This document shows positions 26,425 to 35,122 of a stretch of DNA of 64,000 bases, in pieces. The stretch is from assembly GCA_017626055.1 (NCBI GenBank), contig JAGAJM010000006.1, positions 124,001-188,000 on the forward strand. The letters are read 5' to 3'. The stretch comes from a bacterium (GTDB lineage: Bacteria; Cyanobacteriota; Vampirovibrionia; Gastranaerophilales; Gastranaerophilaceae). The position numbers were made by a program, and so were the translations under genes. The stretch's first letter is position 1, and each line of letters opens with the position of its first letter. A model generated the notes under the pieces. That model was not told where the DNA came from. It ran no database searches and was given only the letters and a program-made list of their open reading frames with translations.

Positions 26425-27231
26425 ATGGAAAAGGAATTGATTGCGTATTTTGAAAATTTGGGATTAGATGTTCATACATCTACTAAGGCTCGTGGGCATC
26501 AGGGCTTTTTCTTACGTAAGCGTATTGATATTTCTAAAAACATTTCAAAAGATAGGGTAGTTCCAACATTGGTGCATGAATTTGCTCATTATGTTCATTC
26601 TGTTATTGAACCTCGGATGGAAAAAACAGGTGGAACTTTGGAGTTTATTTTTAATGATGAATATGTTGAAATATATGAAAAAGAATTGTTGAAAGTTACG
26701 GATTTTGTGGATAAAAACTCTCGTTGTGAAAAATTAGAGCATCATAAGAAACTTATTAAATCAAAAATTATAGAATATGAAAATATAATCAAGGCTCGTT
26801 ATCCAAAATTTATGCGCTCTAAAAAATTTAAAGAGTTTGATAAATATATTAAAGGTTCTAAGGCAAAATATTTATTAAAACATGATAGAGTGAAATTGAT
26901 TTCTGGGATTTTATTTAGAAAGATTGAAGTTTATACTATTGATAATATTGAAAAAGATTTTGCTGAGATGCCAAAAGAATTTGCGGCATATATTCGTTTG
27001 AAGTCTTGTCAGAAACGTCAATCAAGGGTATCTGCTCGTATAAATAAATTAAAAAAATATTATGCAAAACCAACAGAATTGTTTGCTAGATTTATTGAGG
27101 GGCTATACTTAGACCCTAATAGAGTCAGAAGCGTAGCCCCTCACTGTTATAAAAGATTTTATGAACTTCTTGAAGATGATTATTATCCTCATCTTGGAAG
27201 AATTTTTGAGATATTACAGACCTGTAAGTAA
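26425..27231 (+). CDS. putative HExxH zinc metallopeptidase
   Basis: The 268-residue product has T-L-V-H-E-F-A-H-Y-V-H, with His51, Glu52 and His55 as a zinc-peptidase HExxH site. A later E-L-F-A-R-F-I-E-G-L segment may supply the third ligand. The middle (80-200) is Lys-rich and helical. Similar HEFAH motifs occur in ImmA/IrrE and ArdC-like peptidase domains, but the rest is not recognised. The ATG at 26425 is chosen over the GTG at 26407 because the GTG lies before the -10. Its last 18 bases overlap the convergent gene. Confidence 0.75.
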   Translation: MEKELIAYFENLGLDVHTSTKARGHQGFFLRKRIDISKNISKDRVVPTLVHEFAHYVHSVIEPRMEKTGGTLEFIFNDEYVEIYEKELLKVTDFVDKNSRCEKLEHHKKLIKSKIIEYENIIKARYPKFMRSKKFKEFDKYIKGSKAKYLLKHDRVKLISGILFRKIEVYTIDNIEKDFAEMPKEFAAYIRLKSCQKRQSRVSARINKLKKYYAKPTELFARFIEGLYLDPNRVRSVAPHCYKRFYELLEDDYYPHLGRIFEILQTCK

Positions 27232-27732
27232 TCCAAAAAGTTTTCTTACGTATGAATACTTAGTTTGGTCGATTTCTGAATATCGTCTTTCTTGTTCTGC
27301 TAATTCACAACCAACTTGTTTGTAAACGTGGCGAAGAATATCCGCATCTCTTTCTGTATTAGAGTCGTATTCTTCTCTGATTTTTACAAGCTCTGCGTTA
27401 TCTAGGAATTTTCCTCCACAATTATAGCAATCATCCATTTGGATTTCTTGTTTAATGCTTGAATGATTTTTAACCATTATTCCGCCACAGTTTGGGCAGT
27501 GTCTTGTTTGAGTTTCGTCAACTTTAACAAATGTTTTACCTTCAAGTTTTTCTAAGATTTTTGAAATGTCTTCGTTTTGTTCGTCAAATTCTTTAAACTC
27601 TCTGTTGTCAAAATAAATACCACCACAACCTTCAGTACAAATATCAAGATTTATTCCTTCTGATGGTATGAAAACCTTTTCCATAAGTTTGCCACAAGCT
27701 GGGCATGTTAGTGTTTTTTGTGTGTCAGCCAT
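27214..27732 (-). CDS. TFIIB-type zinc-ribbon protein
   Basis: The 172-residue product has two zinc ribbons: C-P-A-C-G ... C-T-E-G-C-G-G-I-Y-F-D (near 10-45) and C-P-N-C-G ... C-Y-N-C-G-G-K-F-L-D (near 78-112). This paired pattern is that of the bacterial zf-TFIIB family of unknown function. The C-terminus is basic and helical. AAAGG precedes the ATG. It is convergent with and overlaps the metallopeptidase gene by 18 bases. Confidence 0.85.
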   Translation of the reverse strand: MADTQKTLTCPACGKLMEKVFIPSEGINLDICTEGCGGIYFDNREFKEFDEQNEDISKILEKLEGKTFVKVDETQTRHCPNCGGIMVKNHSSIKQEIQMDDCYNCGGKFLDNAELVKIREEYDSNTERDADILRHVYKQVGCELAEQERRYSEIDQTKYSYVRKLFGLLTGL

Positions 27733-27882
27733 TCGTTTTGCCTTTCTTTATTTGTTCATATCTTTAATTTAGCATTTATTGTGTTTTTTTCATCGTACAA
27801 GTACATTATTTTAGCTGAAAATATTATAAAAACCTTTGTGTTATTTAAAAAAATAGTGTACAATATAGTAAAGGGTAAAAAT

Positions 27883-29622
27883 ATGGCAAAGAGTGTTTTA
27901 AAAATAGAAGAGGCAGAAAATATAATTCGTGAAGTTCTTAGTGCTATTGATGAGAAAGATTATTCAAAAGCGAGAACTGAAGTAACTAGAGCTTATGAGG
28001 CTTTTAAAGGAAATTCTTTTAATGAAGGGATTTCATTGTGTTTGAGCCTGATTTCGTTTTTAGATTATTCTGAAGATAAAAATGCTTATGAGAGTGCTAC
28101 AAAGTTGTTACACGATGCAAATTTTATGGCACAAAGAGCAAACAGTGATACTGCAATTCTAATAAATGAATTAGTATTAGGGAATTTGAATTTTTCTGAG
28201 GGTAATCGCGAAGTTGCGCTAATTCATTATAATAATGCTTTGAAGCTTTCAGTTATTGAAGATAAGTATTTGCTTGCTGACACTATAAATACTCGTATTC
28301 GTCAGTTGCAAAATAATATGGATTATTCTTTGCCTACAAAAAGTGACCCTCTTGTTTCGTTGGTGAAAATTAGTCGTTCAATTACTGCATTGACAGATAT
28401 TGACGAGCTTTTAAGAGTAATTGCAGAAGAAACAAAAAACGCAATCCAAGCTGATAGATGTACTGTTTTCTTGTGGGATAAAGATTCAGATGAATTGTGG
28501 TCGAAAGTTGCATTAGGGTTGGATTCAAGTAAAGAAATCAGATTCCCTGCTGATAAAGGTTTGGCAGGTTATGTTGTTAAAACAGGAGAATCTTTAAATA
28601 TTGTTGATGCTTATAATGATTCAAGGTTTAACCCAGAAGTTGACTTAAAGACTGGTTATAGAACAAAAACTATTTTGTGTATGCCGATTACTAATAATAA
28701 TCGAGAAATTATTGGTGCGTTCCAAGTTTTGAATAAAATTGATGGTGTATTTACCAAAAATGACGAAGATTTATTAGTTGCAATTGGAGGTAGCGCTAGT
28801 ATTGCCCTAGAAAATGCACAATTATTTGATAAGCAGTTGCAAATGTATCATGAACAAAAATTGTTATTCGATAGTTTTATAGATACGTTGGCGATTGCAG
28901 TTGATGCTCGTGACAAGATTACCGCAGGTCATTCAACTCGTGTTCGCTTGTATTCGACACTATTAGCACAAGAGATTGATATGGCTCCAAAAGATGTTGC
29001 ATTATTAGAAAAAGCAGCTATTTTACATGATATTGGTAAGATTGGTATTAGAGATTCTGTTTTACAAAAGGACGGAAAACTTACTGATGAGGAGTATAAA
29101 CATATTCAAGAGCACGTTAGAATTACGCATAATATCTTGAATAGAATTTATATGTCCCAAGATTTTAGAATTATTACTGAAATGGCGTGTTCACACCATG
29201 AAAAATGGGATGGTTCTGGTTATTACAGACACTTAAAAGGTGAAGAAATTACTTTAGGTGGTAGAATTTTGGCGGTTGCTGACGTGTTTGATGCGATTAC
29301 TTCAAGACGTCATTATCGTGACAAAATGCCGATTGTAAATGTTATCAATATTTTGATTAAGGATTCTGGTTCACACTTTGATAAATCACTTGTTGATACA
29401 TTCTTGAATATTTCATTGAATAAGATTATTAGAGGTTTCTTATCAGAATCCAATGGCAAAATGAAACCTGAAGATGAAAATGTTTTAAGTCAGTATGATT
29501 TGTTAGATATTCATAGAATCGGCACAAAAGAAGAAAGAACAGTGGATGAACAACGAATTTTTGACTTGTTTAACGTATATTACACTGGAAAATTTGAAGA
29601 AGAAGGGGGAGCTCAAGAATAA
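27883..29622 (+). CDS. GAF-HD-GYP cyclic di-GMP phosphodiesterase-like protein
   Basis: I start at the ATG 27883 (M-A-K-S-V-L-K), which has AAAGGG before it and TACAAT upstream. The 579-residue product has an N-terminal helical repeat region (1-150), a GAF domain (about 175-320) and an HD-GYP domain (about 335-520). Metal motifs A-G-H-S-T-R-V, L-H-D-I-G-K-I-G-I and H-H-E-K-W-D-G-S-G-Y are present; the GYP tripeptide reads G-Y-Y. It probably degrades cyclic di-GMP, opposing the cyclase at 5329. The next start codon overlaps its stop by one base. Confidence 0.92.
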   Translation: MAKSVLKIEEAENIIREVLSAIDEKDYSKARTEVTRAYEAFKGNSFNEGISLCLSLISFLDYSEDKNAYESATKLLHDANFMAQRANSDTAILINELVLGNLNFSEGNREVALIHYNNALKLSVIEDKYLLADTINTRIRQLQNNMDYSLPTKSDPLVSLVKISRSITALTDIDELLRVIAEETKNAIQADRCTVFLWDKDSDELWSKVALGLDSSKEIRFPADKGLAGYVVKTGESLNIVDAYNDSRFNPEVDLKTGYRTKTILCMPITNNNREIIGAFQVLNKIDGVFTKNDEDLLVAIGGSASIALENAQLFDKQLQMYHEQKLLFDSFIDTLAIAVDARDKITAGHSTRVRLYSTLLAQEIDMAPKDVALLEKAAILHDIGKIGIRDSVLQKDGKLTDEEYKHIQEHVRITHNILNRIYMSQDFRIITEMACSHHEKWDGSGYYRHLKGEEITLGGRILAVADVFDAITSRRHYRDKMPIVNVINILIKDSGSHFDKSLVDTFLNISLNKIIRGFLSESNGKMKPEDENVLSQYDLLDIHRIGTKEERTVDEQRIFDLFNVYYTGKFEEEGGAQE

Positions 29623-31178
29623 TGAATTCAAAGATTATCCTCACATCTTTAATCTTGACAAGTTTTACTGTGAATTCCGCAGTAGCATTTGATTTGGGTA
29701 ACCTTAAACCTGTAAATCCGCTTGATAATAATCCGACTACATACCAAGAAGTTGTAAACCAACCATCATATGAATTAAAAGAGTTAAAACGTGGCACATT
29801 AACCCGTAACGCAATTAAAAATCAATACACAATTGCGATGAATAAGTTTATGCAAGCAAATGTTCGTTCTTCTTATCGTGATTTTAAGATGCTTATTGAT
29901 AACGTTGTGCCAAATGACTATATTTATATGCGTTTAACTCAAGAGATGGCAGCAATTGGATTTTTCTCGCTTGCAGAATTATCTATTTCAAAAATTCAAG
30001 ATAGTCAATTATCATCACTGATAGAAGAAGATGTTAAAAATTACTACTTCCCGAATTTTACATTGACCCACAAAGATCAAATGTATTTGGCAGAAATGTT
30101 TTCTAATATTATTTATAACGACCAAAGTCGTGAGGCTACAAGTGAGTTGATTAAACAGACATCTTTATTGTCAGATTCAGATTATGCGAATTACCTTGTT
30201 GCGTTTGGTAGTATGAAAAGTGGAGATATAAAACAAGCTATCAATTCAATTGATGCAGCGATTTCTAAAAATCCAAAAAATATAAATTATAAGAGATTGA
30301 AGGCTGAAATCTATTCACTTTCTGAAAAACCTCAAGTTGCAACAAAATATCTGAATAATTTGAATTCTGAAAATATCAATACTGTAATCTTTGATAAACA
30401 ACTACATTCATCTGGTCAGTATATTCTTTATAAGGCTGCGAAAAATGATTATTGGAAAAAATATCATTTAGCTTATTACTATTATGATGAAGGTGAATTG
30501 AACAAAGCTATTAGGGTGCTTCAAACATCGATTTCTACAAAGAAAAATATAAATAAAGAAGTTTATGCTCTTACAGCTAAAGTTTATTATGATATGAAAG
30601 AATTTGAAAAAGCTCAAGACTATGCTCTAAAAGCTATTGATATTGACGCAACTCATCCAGAGGCATTGATTGTTCTTGGGGATATCGCTCAAAGAAATGC
30701 TGATTTAAAACTTGCAGAAAGTTATTATAAAAAAGCCGTTTCTAAAGATTCCACACATAATGCCCAAATTCGTTTGGCTCAAGTGTATGAAAAAACTGAC
30801 AATGTAAAAAAAGCAAAAGAACTTTATTCAAAAGTGTTGAAAGTAAGTTCAAAAGCATACGAAGCATATTATCAAATGGCTTTGTTAGAAAAAGATAGAG
30901 AACTTGCATACCTAAAGAAAACAATTGCAATTAATCCTAATTTTAAAGATGGTTGGATTGATTTGGCTCGTTTGGAAATAGATAAGGAATCTTACGATCA
31001 AGCCTTAACTTATCTTGGGGTTGCTAAATATATTGATGATAGTGATTACAGATATTATTATTATTTAGGTTTGGTTTTAAAAAATAAAGGTTTAATAGCT
31101 GAAGCTGATAAAAATTTTGAAAAAAGTTTGAACTTAAATCCTAATTACGACTTAGCAAAAGAGGAATTGAAGATATGA
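29622..31178 (+). CDS. exported TPR-repeat protein
   Basis: A signal peptide (M-N-S-K-I-I-L-T-S-L-I-L-T-S-F then A-V-A-F) leads a 518-residue protein dominated by TPRs from about residue 190 on (A-K-V-Y-Y-D-M-K-E-F-E-K-A-Q-D-Y-A, L-G-L-V-L-K-N-K-G). It should act as an assembly scaffold in the periplasm or at the outer membrane. The ATG overlaps the HD-GYP stop (TAATG) and its own stop overlaps the next start (ATGA), so three proteins are translationally coupled. Confidence 0.85.
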   Translation: MNSKIILTSLILTSFTVNSAVAFDLGNLKPVNPLDNNPTTYQEVVNQPSYELKELKRGTLTRNAIKNQYTIAMNKFMQANVRSSYRDFKMLIDNVVPNDYIYMRLTQEMAAIGFFSLAELSISKIQDSQLSSLIEEDVKNYYFPNFTLTHKDQMYLAEMFSNIIYNDQSREATSELIKQTSLLSDSDYANYLVAFGSMKSGDIKQAINSIDAAISKNPKNINYKRLKAEIYSLSEKPQVATKYLNNLNSENINTVIFDKQLHSSGQYILYKAAKNDYWKKYHLAYYYYDEGELNKAIRVLQTSISTKKNINKEVYALTAKVYYDMKEFEKAQDYALKAIDIDATHPEALIVLGDIAQRNADLKLAESYYKKAVSKDSTHNAQIRLAQVYEKTDNVKKAKELYSKVLKVSSKAYEAYYQMALLEKDRELAYLKKTIAINPNFKDGWIDLARLEIDKESYDQALTYLGVAKYIDDSDYRYYYYLGLVLKNKGLIAEADKNFEKSLNLNPNYDLAKEELKI

Positions 31179-31822
31179 AGAAAAATATTTTAATTGTTGA
31201 AGATCACGAATTAACAAGATTTGGATTAAAGACAACATTTGAAGATGTAGATTTTGTTGATGTTATATATGAAGCAGCTTCGGCTGAAGATGCTTTGGAA
31301 ATTTTTAAGAATAATCCAGTCGATATTGTGATTATGGATTTAGGTTTACCTAATATGAATGGTATTGATGCAACTCAAGCTATTCATGAAATGAATAAGG
31401 AAACTAAAATTATTATTTTAACATCTCACAATGATGAAAGAGAAGTTTTGAATAGTTTAAAAGCTGGAGCAAATGCTTATTGTTCAAAGGAAATAAATTT
31501 ACAACGTTTGGTTCAAGTTGTTCAATCTGTTGCTGATGGTGCTGCTTGGTTTGACCCAAGTATTGCGCATATCGTACTTCAAGCATCTGCAAAATCGGAA
31601 GTTGGCGAGCCTGCGGTAAATTACAAAGATTATGATTTAACTGCACGTGAAGCTCAAATTTTGAAATTGATGACTGAAGGTTTTAGCAATATGGAAATCG
31701 CTCAACATCTTGTGATTAGTGTAAATACAACTAAAGCTCATGTTGCTAGTATTTTACAAAAATTAGAAGTTGATGATAGATTGCAGGCAGCGTTAAAAGC
31801 TCTAAAATATAAAATTGTGTAA
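31175..31822 (+). CDS. NarL/LuxR-family response regulator
   Basis: The 215-residue product has a normal receiver domain (E-D-H-E, phospho-Asp in V-I-M-D-L-G-L-P, Lys in Y-C-S-K-E) and a C-terminal LuxR-type HTH (L-T-A-R-E-A-Q-I-L-K-L-M-T-E-G, T-T-K-A-H-V-A-S-I-L-Q-K-L). It should bind DNA when phosphorylated. It overlaps the TPR gene by four bases. No kinase gene is adjacent. Confidence 0.95.
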   Translation: MKKNILIVEDHELTRFGLKTTFEDVDFVDVIYEAASAEDALEIFKNNPVDIVIMDLGLPNMNGIDATQAIHEMNKETKIIILTSHNDEREVLNSLKAGANAYCSKEINLQRLVQVVQSVADGAAWFDPSIAHIVLQASAKSEVGEPAVNYKDYDLTAREAQILKLMTEGFSNMEIAQHLVISVNTTKAHVASILQKLEVDDRLQAALKALKYKIV

Positions 31823-31840
31823 TAACATAAAGGGTTCATT

Positions 31841-32467
31841 ATGCCTAAATTAACTAAAATATTATTAGTTGATGAAAATCCATCTTATCTAGTGGATGTT
31901 TTGCCAGTTTGTGGGTATGACGTCAGTACAGTAACCGATGGAGAGCAAGCGTTAAAGGTCTTAAATTCTAGTAAAATTTTTGATTTAGTCTTACTTGAAG
32001 TTACCTTGCCAAAAATTAGCGGATTTGAAGTTTTAAAAAGAATTCGCTCAGAAGTTCCAAATAAAGATATTCCCGTAGTTTTGGTTTCAGAAATTAGTGA
32101 TGAACAAAAAATTATTGCAGGACTTAATTTAGGGGCAGATGATTATGTCGTAAAACCATATGTTTTACCAATTTTAATTGCAAGAATGGAAGCTGTCTTT
32201 AGACGTTCAAAACGCTCTGAAGATAAGGGTTCTAATAAAAATGTAACAATAGGTCAAAATAATCAAAAATTATCCTTGACTAAGAGGGAAAAAGATGTTT
32301 TATTATTAGTTACAAAGGGTGAGAGCAACAAGTCTATCGCTGATAAACTTGTGCTAAGTGAAATTACTGTAAAAAGTCATTTGAACAGTATTTTTAAGAA
32401 ATTACATGTTACCAACCGCACCCAAGCCGTATTGCGTGCAATACAATTGAATTTAGTAGGAAAATAA
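31841..32467 (+). CDS. LuxR-type response regulator with Glu at the phosphorylation site
   Basis: The 208-residue product has a receiver domain (1-115) and a LuxR HTH (L-T-K-R-E-K-D-V-L-L-L-V-T-K-G-E-S-N-K-S-I-A). At the phosphoacceptor position the sequence is L-V-L-L-E-V-T-L-P, giving Glu53 (codon GAA) rather than Asp. The other receiver residues are kept (Asp11, Lys105 in V-V-K-P). Asp to Glu often mimics phosphorylation, so this regulator may be constitutively active or controlled another way. It follows the normal regulator by 18 bases. Confidence 0.92.
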   Translation: MPKLTKILLVDENPSYLVDVLPVCGYDVSTVTDGEQALKVLNSSKIFDLVLLEVTLPKISGFEVLKRIRSEVPNKDIPVVLVSEISDEQKIIAGLNLGADDYVVKPYVLPILIARMEAVFRRSKRSEDKGSNKNVTIGQNNQKLSLTKREKDVLLLVTKGESNKSIADKLVLSEITVKSHLNSIFKKLHVTNRTQAVLRAIQLNLVGK

Positions 32468-32488
32468 ATAGATTTTAAGGAGATATGA

Positions 32489-33019
32489 ATGTTAGATTAT
32501 ACTAAAGAAGAATTATTATCTTTGATTGAAAATACCCCAGAACGCTTTAATGAGTGGAAAAAAGATAGAGATGATGTTGACCTAAGTGAAGTTGATTTTT
32601 CAAATATGGTTATTAAAGAAGTTGATTTTTCTGATGTAGATTTGAATTCAAGTTCATTCTCTGATTGTAATTTATCATTGGTAAGTTTTTATGGTGCAGA
32701 TTTAACTGCGGTAGATTTTACTAGAGCAGTTGTTACTGAATGTGATTTTTCAGAAAGTATTTTAACTGGTGCAGATTGCTCATATGCTGAAATGACTTAT
32801 TGTAATTTTACAGATTGTGATATGGCTGGAACTGTTTTATCTGAAACAAATTTAACAAGTTCTGATTTAACTGCTGCTGAAAATCTAAACTCAGCTCGTT
32901 ATGATAATGATACAATTTGGCCAGATGATGATATGCTTCCAGAAGGCTTTGACATGGCTTGTAGTGATGATTTATCTTCTTTAAAAGATGATGAAGATTC
33001 TATGGTTGAAGATTACTAG
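32489..33019 (+). CDS. pentapeptide-repeat protein
   Basis: Residues about 28-135 show A/S/V-D-F/L-x-x repeats (V-D-F-S-D, V-D-L-N-S, A-D-L-T-A, S-D-L-T-A), which form a right-handed quadrilateral beta-helix. The protein is strongly acidic with a poly-acidic end. Some family members mimic DNA and bind gyrase; no evidence for that here beyond the negative charge. AAGGAGAT precedes the ATG. It is inside the regulator operon. Confidence 0.9.
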   Translation: MLDYTKEELLSLIENTPERFNEWKKDRDDVDLSEVDFSNMVIKEVDFSDVDLNSSSFSDCNLSLVSFYGADLTAVDFTRAVVTECDFSESILTGADCSYAEMTYCNFTDCDMAGTVLSETNLTSSDLTAAENLNSARYDNDTIWPDDDMLPEGFDMACSDDLSSLKDDEDSMVEDY

Positions 33020-33029
33020 GGGGTATATG

Positions 33030-33779
33030 ATGATTAAAGTTGCAGTTTGTGGTGCTTATGGCAAAATGGGACAAGAAGTTTGTGCTGCTGTCGAAGCTGA
33101 TGAAATGACTTCTCTTGTTGCAAAAATTGATATCCAAGGAGATGCTTATCGCTCAATTGAAGAAGCTAAAAATGCTTGTGATATTGATGTTCTAGTTGAT
33201 TTTACCCAGCCAAAATCTATTTATGAAAATGCAAAATTTTGTATAAAAAATGGTATTAAAATCGTTATTGGGACAACTGGTTTGTCGGAAGATGAGATTG
33301 CAGAATTGAAAAAACTTTCAGCTGAAAATAATACTGGTTGTTTGATTGCTCCAAACTTCTCAACAGGTGCGGTTTTGATGATGATGTTTTCTCAAATGGC
33401 TGCAAAATATTTTGATAATGCAGAAATTATTGAGCTTCACCATAACCAAAAGAAAGATGCTCCGTCAGGTACTGCAATTAAAACCGCATTGATGATGTCT
33501 GAAGCAAAAGAAACGTTTAAAAAAGGTAATTGCCCTGAAACTGAAACTATTGAAGGTTCTCGTGGTGGGACTTCTTATTCAGATATTCAAATTCATTCTG
33601 TTCGTATGCCAGGGTATATCGCTTCTCAAGAGGTTATTTTTGGTTCTTCTGGTCAGATTTTTAAAATTAGACACGATTCAATGGATCGAAAATGTTATAT
33701 GGGCGGAGTGTTAATGGCAGTTAAACACGTAAACGAAAAGAATGATTTTGTTTATGGTTTAGAAAATATAATGCAATAA
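33030..33779 (+). CDS. dapB: 4-hydroxy-tetrahydrodipicolinate reductase
   Basis: The product reduces HTPA to tetrahydrodipicolinate in lysine and meso-diaminopimelate synthesis. The dinucleotide-binding G-A-Y-G-K-M-G is at residues 7-13, then I-G-T-T-G-L-S and E-L-H-H-N-Q-K-K-D-A-P-S-G-T-A (catalytic His and Lys). Length 249 is normal. The GGGGG at 33019-33023 is six bases from the ATG at 33030 and three from the one at 33027, so I prefer 33030. Upstream in-frame starts overlap the pentapeptide gene and lack homology. Confidence 0.95.
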   Translation: MIKVAVCGAYGKMGQEVCAAVEADEMTSLVAKIDIQGDAYRSIEEAKNACDIDVLVDFTQPKSIYENAKFCIKNGIKIVIGTTGLSEDEIAELKKLSAENNTGCLIAPNFSTGAVLMMMFSQMAAKYFDNAEIIELHHNQKKDAPSGTAIKTALMMSEAKETFKKGNCPETETIEGSRGGTSYSDIQIHSVRMPGYIASQEVIFGSSGQIFKIRHDSMDRKCYMGGVLMAVKHVNEKNDFVYGLENIMQ

Positions 33780-33780
33780 A

Positions 33781-33800
33781 AAGGGCGAAAGCCCTTTTTT
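33781..33800 (+). terminator. terminator of the dapB operon
   Basis: AAGGGC-GAAA-GCCCTT with a GNRA-type tetraloop and following T-run. Confidence 0.9.
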
Positions 33801-33805
33801 AGTCC

Positions 33806-33935
33806 AAAAAAAAGCCCCGCAGGTTGCGGGGAAAAATCTGTCTAGGAATTAGGAATAGGATAATGTTCTCTCTTTTTTATTTACTTAAACGGAATTTGAA
33901 ATCTCTCTTTTAATATCTCTCGTGTTTATTTAATG
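33806..33935 (-). ncRNA. candidate minus-strand small RNA
   Basis: On the minus strand, TTGTAT (33965-33970) and TATATA (33942-33947) are spaced 17 bases. A CCCCGC/GCGGGG hairpin (33815-33831) is followed, in minus-strand reading, by a U-run (33813 down to 33806). No protein gene on that strand ends here. The roughly 130-base RNA would carry several GAGAGA purine blocks. Not confirmed by any coding or homology evidence. Confidence 0.35.
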
Positions 33936-34082
33936 TTTACATATATATAAAGTATATACTTTTTATACAATTTCAGAGTTTATAAATTCTGTTACAATTC
34001 GTAATATTTACTAATAATGTAGCAAGAAATAATATTTATATGAATTATAGTTGTGTGTATTAAATTTAAAGGAGTTTTCTTG

Positions 34083-34607
34083 ATGGAAGTTAGAAACAAT
34101 TGTTCACCAGCGTTTACAGGTATTGTATTAAAGTCTGATTTGAATAGAGTTCAACGCAATATTAGTCATTGCATTTCTGATATGTTAGATTACACTGATG
34201 AATATGTGAAACTTAGAGATAATGTTGATGTGTATTTTCTACCTGGGAAATCTGAAAAATCTGTAATTGTTAAATTTATGGATTCCTTCAGCGATATGTT
34301 TTTCAAAAAAGGTGATGATCATGTGCAAACATCAATCGAGGTTAGTAGAAATTACTCTAAAGCGGTAGATAATATTCGTGGTAAATTAAAAGGTATTGAA
34401 GAAGGTAAGTTTGAACTTCCAGCATATGATGAAACTAAATTTCTAGCTCACGATACAGATTTAGCAAAACTTGATCCTGATGCTTATGCAGATTTGGTAG
34501 AAGATGTAGAAGCAGTTGCACCTAAAATTGGTAAAGAAGCTGCTGAATCTTTAGCGGTGGATTCATATCAACGATATAAAAAAGTAAATCCACGTACTGA
34601 AGTTTAG
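34083..34607 (+). CDS. lineage-type hypothetical protein with P-A-F-T-G motif
   Basis: The 174-residue product starts M-E-V-R-N-N-C-S-P-A-F-T-G-I-V-L-K. The start at 34083 is preceded by AAAGGAG. The body is helical and charged without membrane segments or known motifs. The early P-A-F-T-G is shared with other proteins of this window and is the only recognisable feature. A strong terminator follows. Confidence 0.7.
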   Translation: MEVRNNCSPAFTGIVLKSDLNRVQRNISHCISDMLDYTDEYVKLRDNVDVYFLPGKSEKSVIVKFMDSFSDMFFKKGDDHVQTSIEVSRNYSKAVDNIRGKLKGIEEGKFELPAYDETKFLAHDTDLAKLDPDAYADLVEDVEAVAPKIGKEAAESLAVDSYQRYKKVNPRTEV

Positions 34608-34617
34608 TTAATAAAAT

Positions 34618-34652
34618 AAAAAAAGAGGAACCCATTTGGTTCCTCTTTTTTT
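34618..34652 (+). terminator. bidirectional terminator between convergent genes
   Basis: AAAAGAGGAACC (34621-34632) and GGTTCCTCTTTT (34638-34649) form a 12-bp stem with A and T runs on both sides. It serves this gene and fabZ on the other strand. Confidence 0.92.
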
Positions 34653-34665
34653 ATTGTGCAAAAAT

Positions 34666-35112
34666 TTATTTGATTGCAAAAGTCATATCAGCTTCAACAC
34701 AAACTTTTCCGTCAACTGTACCAACGCCGTGAGCTTTGCATACAGGACCTTTTAATTTTGTTAATTCAACTGACATTTCAAATCTATCACCAGGTCTTAC
34801 GATGTTTTTGAATCTAGCGTTTTCAACACCTGCGTATAGCGCTAATTTACCTTCAAATTGAGGTAATGTTAACAAAATTGGAGCTGCACATTGAGCCATA
34901 GCTTCAAGTTGTAATACCCCAGGCATAATTGGGTTATTTGGGAAGTGTCCTTGGAAAAATTCTTCGTTCATTGTTAGGTTTTTATAGCCTTTTGAATATT
35001 CACCAGGTACACATTCTGTGATTTTGTCAACTAATAAGAAAGGGTATCTGTGAGGTAACATTTCCATAATTTGCATTATGTCAAAACTTAGAATATTTTT
35101 TTCTTCTGACAT
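34666..35112 (-). CDS. fabZ: 3-hydroxyacyl-[acyl-carrier-protein] dehydratase FabZ
   Basis: The 148-residue hot-dog enzyme dehydrates 3-hydroxyacyl-ACP in fatty acid elongation. Motifs: L-P-H-R-Y-P-F-L-L-V-D (catalytic His), G-H-F-P-N-N-P-I-M-P-G-V-L-Q-L-E-A-M-A-Q (catalytic Glu). Last gene of the rfaE2-lpxD-lpxC-fabZ series on the minus strand, ten bases after lpxC, linking lipid A and phospholipid supply. Confidence 0.97.
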   Translation of the reverse strand: MSEEKNILSFDIMQIMEMLPHRYPFLLVDKITECVPGEYSKGYKNLTMNEEFFQGHFPNNPIMPGVLQLEAMAQCAAPILLTLPQFEGKLALYAGVENARFKNIVRPGDRFEMSVELTKLKGPVCKAHGVGTVDGKVCVEADMTFAIK

Positions 35113-35122
35113 TTTTCTCTCC

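Noticed and set aside
33815-33831. CCCCGC hairpin as a second dapB terminator
   Set aside because: The T-run is only on the minus strand side; dapB already has its own terminator at 33781.
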